Below, piece by piece: positions 6,847 to 11,472 of a stretch of DNA of 11,472 bases (position 1 is the stretch's first letter; every line of letters begins with the position of its first letter). A program made the position numbers and the translations under genes. Source of the DNA: WTJH01 sp049598145. Its GTDB lineage: Bacteria > Bacteroidota > Bacteroidia > Flavobacteriales > Flavobacteriaceae. The DNA lies in contig JBMYNJ010000052.1 in the NCBI GenBank assembly GCA_049598145.1, positions 1 to 11,472 of the forward strand, written 5' to 3'. The notes under the pieces are model-generated. The model was given only the letters and a program-made list of their open reading frames with translations, did not search any database and was not told the origin of the DNA.

Positions 6847-7584
6847 TGTATCAAAGTCATAACTAAAAATAGCACTCAATGGCTCATTTAACCCTTGGAT
6901 ATACTCATCTATTCCGGCTGCGAAAATTAATTTCTTATCATTAGAAGTCAAGCAGAATCGTGTTGAGCTTGAAAAATAGAATTTGTCTCCAAAAAGTTGT
7001 TTTAAATCTAACTTTTTTATCAAGTCTCCGTTTGTGTCAAATTTGTATAAGATATCAAGATTATGAGCGAAAATATATTTCCCATCAGGAGTCCAAGTCG
7101 GTGCATGTAGTCCAATATCTGAGTCGGACGAAATAATTTTAAAATTAGAACTATTGGGTTTTATTAATCCAATTTGCCATTGATTATTCATTATGCTAAA
7201 TGCCAAATGCTCTCCTGTAGGAGACCAAATCGCTCCATAATGATTTGTATTGTTGATTTCTAAATCTTTTATTGTTGAATTTTCTGTGTGTATTAATCTA
7301 ATAATCCGTGAATAGTCTTTTCCTGGCGTTGTGGCCTGTGTGAAAGCAATCCATTTACCATCAGGCGAAATACAAGGGTCAAATCCTTGGGTTAAATCTT
7401 TAGTTTTTCTCTTTGAAAAATCATAAATGCTTATGAATTCATTATTTTGAAAAGCAAGTCTCCGATGATCAAGTATCCCATTTTCTTTTGAATCATCAGT
7501 CTGTATATTTGATTTCTTAGCTGTTCCACTATTGCATGAATTAAGAAAAATCAATACTCCAATAAATAATGATATGTATTTCAT
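6835..7584 (-). CDS. PD40/TolB-like beta-propeller lipoprotein (frame broken at an A9 run)
   Basis: Predicted exported lipoprotein, 249 residues as written. The N-terminus MKYISLFIGVLIFLNSC gives a signal peptide with lipobox ending at C17. Several blades of a TolB/WD40-like propeller are visible from the recurring SPDG-type turns: FDPCISPDGKWIAFTQ, GAIWSPTGEHLAFS, APTWTPDGKYIFAHN and a weaker CLTSNDKKLIFAAG. Such proteins usually act in the periplasm or at the outer membrane as binding scaffolds; no enzyme residues are evident. The product ends in the A9 run and its natural C-terminus lies in another frame (6660-6846). The gene is very AT-rich (17 of 60 G+C in 7021-7080), unlike the neighbouring pxp and peptidase genes, and it stands alone between element B and repeat copy 2, which points to transfer. 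Confidence 0.75.
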   Translation of the reverse strand: MKYISLFIGVLIFLNSCNSGTAKKSNIQTDDSKENGILDHRRLAFQNNEFISIYDFSKRKTKDLTQGFDPCISPDGKWIAFTQATTPGKDYSRIIRLIHTENSTIKDLEINNTNHYGAIWSPTGEHLAFSIMNNQWQIGLIKPNSSNFKIISSDSDIGLHAPTWTPDGKYIFAHNLDILYKFDTNGDLIKKLDLKQLFGDKFYFSSSTRFCLTSNDKKLIFAAGIDEYIQGLNEPLSAIFSYDFDTKKN

Positions 7585-7606
7585 GTTCAGTCTGTTTTAT
7601 ATGTTG

Positions 7607-7849
7607 CACAACTCGTAAATATCCGAGCTTAAGGTTCCGATCGTTTTCTTTTATCGGTTGTGATTAAACACCCATGTCTGAATACTCCCGAAATGGATCG
7701 GATAACGGAACCCTTTCCCCATAAATGGGGAGTAGAAGAGTAAAAAAGAAACCAGAAGACTTTCATGGCAGCAGTCAGATTTGGGGTTATTCCTCCAAAA
7801 TTATAAAAAAGAGGGATTGTGCGCAAGGATCTGTAAAACAGATCCATAG
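7607..7849 (-). repeat. 243-bp direct repeat, copy 2
   Basis: Second copy of the repeat at 1507-1749, in the same orientation and exactly 6100 bases away, with 16 differences and no gap. The hairpin GGATCTG-TAAAA-CAGATCC is intact (7827-7845). The long-range pair is weakened: GGTTCCGAT at 7633-7641 now faces AACGGAACC at 7704-7712, one base changed. The left edge abuts GTTGCACAAC (7603-7612), a near-palindrome at the junction with the PD40 leader. As with copy 1, a conserved housekeeping-type gene (VOC) lies on its 5' side in the transcription direction and an AT-rich lone gene on its 3' side. Confidence 0.85.
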
Positions 7850-7860
7850 CGCGCTCTTAG

Positions 7861-7913
7861 AAAAACCGTTTAGGGGTTTTTTGGGGTGTGTTGTGGGTTT
7901 TTTAGGGGAGATT
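7861..7913 (-). terminator. Hairpin and C-rich tract at the end of the VOC gene
   Basis: On the minus strand AAAAACC (7881-7875) and GGTTTTT (7867-7861) form a seven-pair stem whose 3' arm is itself T-rich, so it could act as a weak intrinsic terminator after the VOC stop codon (7902-7904). The plus strand has no C at all from 7868 to 7913, which makes the transcript G-free and C-rich; this would also suit Rho-dependent termination. On the plus strand four G-tracts (7873-7876, 7883-7886, 7895-7897, 7905-7908) lie six to eight bases apart, and a quadruplex is possible. Confidence 0.4.
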
Positions 7914-8387
7914 CAGTTGCCAGGAGATTCCAAATTGGTCTTCCACAAAGGCAAATTGTTGACTAAAGCCATAATTGCCCAAGGGCATGAGCACTTGTCC
8001 GTTTTCGGAGAGTTGGGAAAAAAGGCGCTCCAACTGCGTTGCATCTCTACAGTCCACATAGAGGGAGATGGCCGGGCTAAAGTCCCAGGCATGCACCGGC
8101 GGGCTGTCACTACACATCAATAGTTTTCCATTTAAGGTAAAGGTGGCGTGCATCAGGGTTCCTTCTTTTCCGGGGCCCTCCTTTCCCCAACGTTTGATCT
8201 CCACAATTTTAGAATTCTCAAACAGGCCCATATAAAAGTTCATGGCCTGTTCGCCATCTTCTTTTTGAAAGGTCAGAAAGGTGGCGATTTGTCCCTGAAA
8301 TTCCTCTTTTTTTGTCCAGTTTTGCTGGACTTCAGCACAACCCAGGGCCCAGAGGGCCAAGAGCAGTATGGGTATCCTTTTTTTCAT
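7902..8387 (-). CDS. VOC-fold (PhnB / 3-demethylubiquinone-methyltransferase-like) lipoprotein
   Basis: Protein of 161 residues with the PhnB-type vicinal-oxygen-chelate fold. After the leader it shows TFLTFQKEDGEQAMNFY (about 37-53), then GLFENSKI, LNGKLLMCSD, SPAISLYVDCRD and the C-terminal FAFVEDQFGISWQLNLP, which matches the usual DKFGVSWQI ending of the family. Unlike ordinary PhnB proteins it begins MKKRIPILLLALWALGC, a lipoprotein signal with C17 as the lipid-bearing cysteine, so it should be anchored outside the cytoplasm. The frame extends to 8435, but ATG 8387 gives the clean signal peptide. Function is unknown; VOC proteins include dioxygenases, lyases and resistance proteins. It follows the P1 peptidase gene by 60 bases and may share its transcript. 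Confidence 0.82.
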   Translation of the reverse strand: MKKRIPILLLALWALGCAEVQQNWTKKEEFQGQIATFLTFQKEDGEQAMNFYMGLFENSKIVEIKRWGKEGPGKEGTLMHATFTLNGKLLMCSDSPPVHAWDFSPAISLYVDCRDATQLERLFSQLSENGQVLMPLGNYGFSQQFAFVEDQFGISWQLNLP

Positions 8388-8447
8388 ACGCCTGGTTTTA
8401 GTTTCGGAGGCAGCCAAGCCATGAGTTGTGGCCATAGTGGTACTCCG

Positions 8448-9623
8448 TTAGGGGTTTATCCGATTGTATTTTTGTAAAGTTTCAATAAGCAGATCATGTG
8501 GAATGGCATAGGCTTTATTTCCATTGATTCCTTCCATCGTTTCTGCAGCTACCATCGCATTGATGATCGCTTCTTCAACCGCTTGAACCGTCGCTTCAAA
8601 AACCGGGTTGATTAAGTCGTTCGACAAGGTTTCCACGGCAGTGATTTTATCTCGGTTAAAAGCCTTTTCATTGGCAGTAGAAAAGGCCAAAAATATATCT
8701 CCGGAGCCATTACCGCCACGTCCCCCAACAATCCCCACACCCAAAGGAATTCTTTGAGCGATTCGTTTTAACTGATGGGGTAATAAAGGAACATCTGTAG
8801 CCACTACAACAATTATGGAGCCATCTCCTTCTTGCCTTCTTGATTTTGGAGGGGCATTATAAACGTAGTTTAGGGTATCCTTTAATTCAAGTCCCACCGG
8901 AACACCGGCGATTGTTAAGTTTCTTTTAGCTCCAAAATTGGACTGTACAATTGCCCCAACTGTATAGGTTGAATTCTTTATTTTAAAAATTCTGGATGCA
9001 GTTCCCGTTCCTCCTTTGAAGCCGAGACACATCATCCCGGTGCCGCCTCCCACATTTCCTTCAGCAATCCTACCGCCTGCGGAATTTTCGATCGCCTCTA
9101 AAACGTGTTTTTCTTTTACGTGAAAGCCATAAATATCATTTAGAAAGCCATCATAGGTTTCTGCGACGACCGGATAGGTATACCACCAGTCTTCTCCATT
9201 GTACCAATCGGTATCAACATACCACTTCAGCACGGCTTGTCTCACTTCACCCACACTATTGGTATTGGTGATCATGATCGGGGTTTCCAAAAAGCCCGAT
9301 TCGGTGACCCATGTCGTACCGGTCATTTCTCCATTGCCATTTAAGCTGTACCAATTCGCATAAACCGGACTAAACTTTTGTGCTTTTCCTCTTGGAAATA
9401 TGGCCGTAACTCCCGTTCGAATTGGTCCTTTACCTACAAGGTTTTCTCCTTGACCGGAAATAATAGTACTGTATCCAACCTCTACGCCATTTACGTCTGT
9501 TATCGCATTAAATTCGCCTGTTTTCCCTACAAATGGGATTCCTAAATCTCTCGCTCTTGGTTTTTGTGCATAGGAATTAAAACAAAAGAGCGATCCTAAA
9601 AAAATGATCAACAGAGCTCTCAT
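8448..9623 (-). CDS. P1-family (DmpA/BapA-like) autoproteolytic aminopeptidase, exported
   Basis: Member of peptidase family P1 (DmpA L-aminopeptidase D-amidase/esterase; BapA beta-peptidyl aminopeptidase), 391 residues. These N-terminal-nucleophile hydrolases cut themselves before a serine to make two subunits. Here the likely cleavage is in GDGSIIVVVATDVPLL, before S269; that leaves a C-terminal chain of 123 residues, close to the about 126 of DmpA. Other family blocks are ITDVNGVEVGYSTI, GVTAIFPRG, VGEVRQAVL, GNVGGGTGMMCLGFKGG and GNGSGDIFLAFST. The start MRALLIIFLGSLFCFNSYAQ is a signal peptide ending near AQ, so the enzyme should be periplasmic or secreted. ATG 9623 is chosen over the upstream GTG at 9662. 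It lies 44 bases after the S9 peptidase stop. It probably removes N-terminal residues from small peptides; specificity is not readable. Confidence 0.92.
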   Translation of the reverse strand: MRALLIIFLGSLFCFNSYAQKPRARDLGIPFVGKTGEFNAITDVNGVEVGYSTIISGQGENLVGKGPIRTGVTAIFPRGKAQKFSPVYANWYSLNGNGEMTGTTWVTESGFLETPIMITNTNSVGEVRQAVLKWYVDTDWYNGEDWWYTYPVVAETYDGFLNDIYGFHVKEKHVLEAIENSAGGRIAEGNVGGGTGMMCLGFKGGTGTASRIFKIKNSTYTVGAIVQSNFGAKRNLTIAGVPVGLELKDTLNYVYNAPPKSRRQEGDGSIIVVVATDVPLLPHQLKRIAQRIPLGVGIVGGRGGNGSGDIFLAFSTANEKAFNRDKITAVETLSNDLINPVFEATVQAVEEAIINAMVAAETMEGINGNKAYAIPHDLLIETLQKYNRINP

Positions 9624-9667
9624 TTGGTTTAGTTTAAGGAGGGGTAATAATTGTATGATCACTCGTT

Positions 9668-11472
9668 TTAAAGGTTTTTATTTTTAACGTGTTTTTCCAG
9701 CCATTGATCCTGTTCCCATAACAAATGAAGAATGCTTTCTTTTGAACGATAGCCGTGGCTTTCTTTTGGTAAAATCACTAAGCGCACAGTGGCTCCCAGA
9801 CCTTTAAGGGCATTAAAATAACGTTCGCTTTGCATGGGGTAGGTTCCGGAATTGTTGTCCGCTTCTCCATGAACCAGTAAGAGGGGTTGATTCATTTTTT
9901 CGGCATGCATAAACGGAGACATGGTATAGTATACTTGTGGAGCTTCCCAATAACTTCTTTGTTCGCTTTGAAAACCAAAAGGGGTTAATGTACGATTGTA
10001 TGCGCCACTCCTTGCGATGCCTGCGGCAAATAAATCGGAGTGTGAAAGTAGATTCGCGACCATAAAAGCTCCGTAGCTATGACCGCCGACGGCCACTCTT
10101 TCTCGGTCGATATACCCCAATGCATCAACCGCATCGATTGCCGCTTTGGCATTGGCGACGAGTTGATCTCTAAAAGAGTCGTTTGGTTCTTCTGCTCCTT
10201 CTCCCACGATGGGGAAAGAAGCGTCGTCCAGAACGGCATAACCTCGAGTAACCCAATACACCATGGACCCGTAATAAGGATAGGTAAATTCATTTGGATT
10301 TTTGGTGTTCTGGCCGGCACTCGATTTATCTTTAAACTCTGTCGGATATGCCCATAAAATCAGGGGCATTTTTTCCATTTTTTTATACCCTTTAGGCAAG
10401 TATAAAGTTCCGGACAGTTCTAAGCCGTCTGCACGTTTGTAATGGATGACTTCTTTATGGATATCCTGAAGACTTTTAAAGGGGTTTTCAAAACGAGTGA
10501 TCTGAGAAAGTTTCTCAGTTTTAACCGACTTAAAATAATAATTCGGGAATTCTTGTGGTGATTCAATCCTTACTAATAATTCGTTCTTTTTTGGATCATA
10601 ATTTTGAATGTTTTCGACCTTATCCGTGTATTTCGATTGGTAAATTCGGTTCTTTTTTTGGGTTTTTAGGTGGAGTTGGTCCACAAAAGGAAATTGCCCC
10701 TTTTCTGTGAAACCGTCTCCGATGGAAAACACTTGATCGTTTACAATCGTCAAAACACTGCTGCCCATCACATTTCTTTCGGTGACAAAACTTCCTGGAT
10801 CACTGTAGCGGTCTTGATAATTCCTGTCGGAGATCAGAATGGGTTTTTGCGAAGCATCAGATGGATTAAAAATATAGGATTTGGTATTTCGGGTATTCCA
10901 CCAATAATCATAGGCTATGGCCACATTATCGTTGCCCCAGGTCATCCCGGACAATCGGTTTATACTTTTAAACAGGCTTTTACCTTCCGAGTTATAGGGG
11001 GCTTCCAACTCAAATGCTTCATCGCGATATGCTACTTTATTTTCCGGATCGCCTCCATCCAAAGCCACCGTATAAACGAGCGTAGCAGGCTTGTCATTTC
11101 TCCAGCCAAAATTCCTTTTCCCGGTTCTCACCGCCATAAACCCTTTGGGAAGGTCTTCGATGAGTGGGACTTCCAGAACCGTTTCAACCTTTTTTCCCTC
11201 TTGGGTATAGACGGTAGTTTTAGAAGGAAATCTTCTATAGGGAACTAAATATGAAAAAGGTTTTTCGACGGTAGTCACGAGCACATAATTTCCATCGGGC
11301 GAAAAATTTATGTCGGTATAGATGTCGTTGTCTAACCACTTAACTTTAGAGCCGTCCAAGGAAACTTTATAAAGTTCAGAGAGTGCCAGCTGTTCAAAAT
11401 TATACTCATCATTTTTGTTTTTAAGTAAATCCTGATAGGTTCTGTTTTGAGCTTTTTTCCCATCATTTACAG
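9668..11472 (-). CDS. S9-family serine peptidase (glutamyl-endopeptidase/prolyl-oligopeptidase type), 5' end missing
   Basis: C-terminal 601 codons of a larger serine peptidase; the frame is open to the right edge of the window, where it reads ...NRTYQDLLKNKNDEYNFEQLALSEL..., a segment typical of Bacteroidota S9 peptidases. The first part is a beta-propeller (SPDG at about 11300, then several blades) and the last 270 residues or so are an alpha/beta-hydrolase domain. The catalytic triad is visible: Ser in GGHSYGAFM (codon 10076-10078), Asp in HGEADNNSGT (9857-9859) and His in KESHGYR (9755-9757). The stretch SGAYNRTLTPFGFQ is a further family mark. The N-terminal signal peptide lies outside the window, so export is likely but not seen. 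It is the first visible gene of the peptidase group and is followed closely by the P1 enzyme. Confidence 0.92.
   Translation of the reverse strand, partial: VNDGKKAQNRTYQDLLKNKNDEYNFEQLALSELYKVSLDGSKVKWLDNDIYTDINFSPDGNYVLVTTVEKPFSYLVPYRRFPSKTTVYTQEGKKVETVLEVPLIEDLPKGFMAVRTGKRNFGWRNDKPATLVYTVALDGGDPENKVAYRDEAFELEAPYNSEGKSLFKSINRLSGMTWGNDNVAIAYDYWWNTRNTKSYIFNPSDASQKPILISDRNYQDRYSDPGSFVTERNVMGSSVLTIVNDQVFSIGDGFTEKGQFPFVDQLHLKTQKKNRIYQSKYTDKVENIQNYDPKKNELLVRIESPQEFPNYYFKSVKTEKLSQITRFENPFKSLQDIHKEVIHYKRADGLELSGTLYLPKGYKKMEKMPLILWAYPTEFKDKSSAGQNTKNPNEFTYPYYGSMVYWVTRGYAVLDDASFPIVGEGAEEPNDSFRDQLVANAKAAIDAVDALGYIDRERVAVGGHSYGAFMVANLLSHSDLFAAGIARSGAYNRTLTPFGFQSEQRSYWEAPQVYYTMSPFMHAEKMNQPLLLVHGEADNNSGTYPMQSERYFNALKGLGATVRLVILPKESHGYRSKESILHLLWEQDQWLEKHVKNKNL

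Noticed and set aside
10670..11248. Long plus-strand open frame (192 codons) antisense to the S9 peptidase
   Set aside because: It lies entirely within a clear protein-coding gene on the other strand, shows no recognisable domain, and is a by-product of that gene's codon pattern.

Overview
The window looks like chromosomal DNA of a member of the Bacteroidota, probably from the Flavobacteriia or Cytophagia. The evidence is the form of the rRNA operon tail, genes with little or no Shine-Dalgarno sequence, several short Bacteroidota-style lipoprotein signals (LFIQC, FLNSC, WALGC), and a glutamyl-peptidase-like S9 enzyme of a kind common in that phylum. A species cannot be named from the sequence alone.

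Layout: the plus strand carries the 3' end of a 23S rRNA gene, a 5S rRNA gene and a strong intrinsic terminator (1-791). Everything after that is on the minus strand. Read in the direction of transcription, from the right edge, there is a peptidase group (S9 serine peptidase, cut by the window edge; P1/DmpA-like autoproteolytic aminopeptidase; VOC-fold lipoprotein). An AT-rich PD40/TolB-like lipoprotein gene with a frameshift follows. Next is a tightly packed five-gene operon (DUF2891 lipoprotein, atypical NRAMP-family transporter, pxpA, pxpB, pxpC), and last an AT-rich GNAT acetyltransferase gene beside the rRNA operon.

The central operon encodes the three subunits of the ATP-dependent 5-oxoprolinase PxpABC, which opens pyroglutamate to glutamate. 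Its transporter lacks the usual NRAMP metal ligands (DPGN is GPGT; MPH is VPY), so it may carry something other than Mn2+ or Fe2+, possibly 5-oxoproline itself. The nearby secreted peptidases would suit a peptide-scavenging, pyroglutamate-recycling way of life, but that link is inference.

The most unusual structure is two cassette-like units inserted among these genes, at about 800-1749 and 6529-7849. Each has the same order on the minus strand: a copy of a 243-bp repeat (about 93% identical, no indels), a single AT-rich accessory gene (GNAT or PD40 lipoprotein), and then a palindromic element. The palindromic elements have 18-20-bp arms about 70 bp apart and share the flanks GGTTTG and CGTTGTTG. 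The two elements have different arm sequences but the same architecture, which resembles integron attC sites without matching them fully. No integrase or transposase gene is visible.
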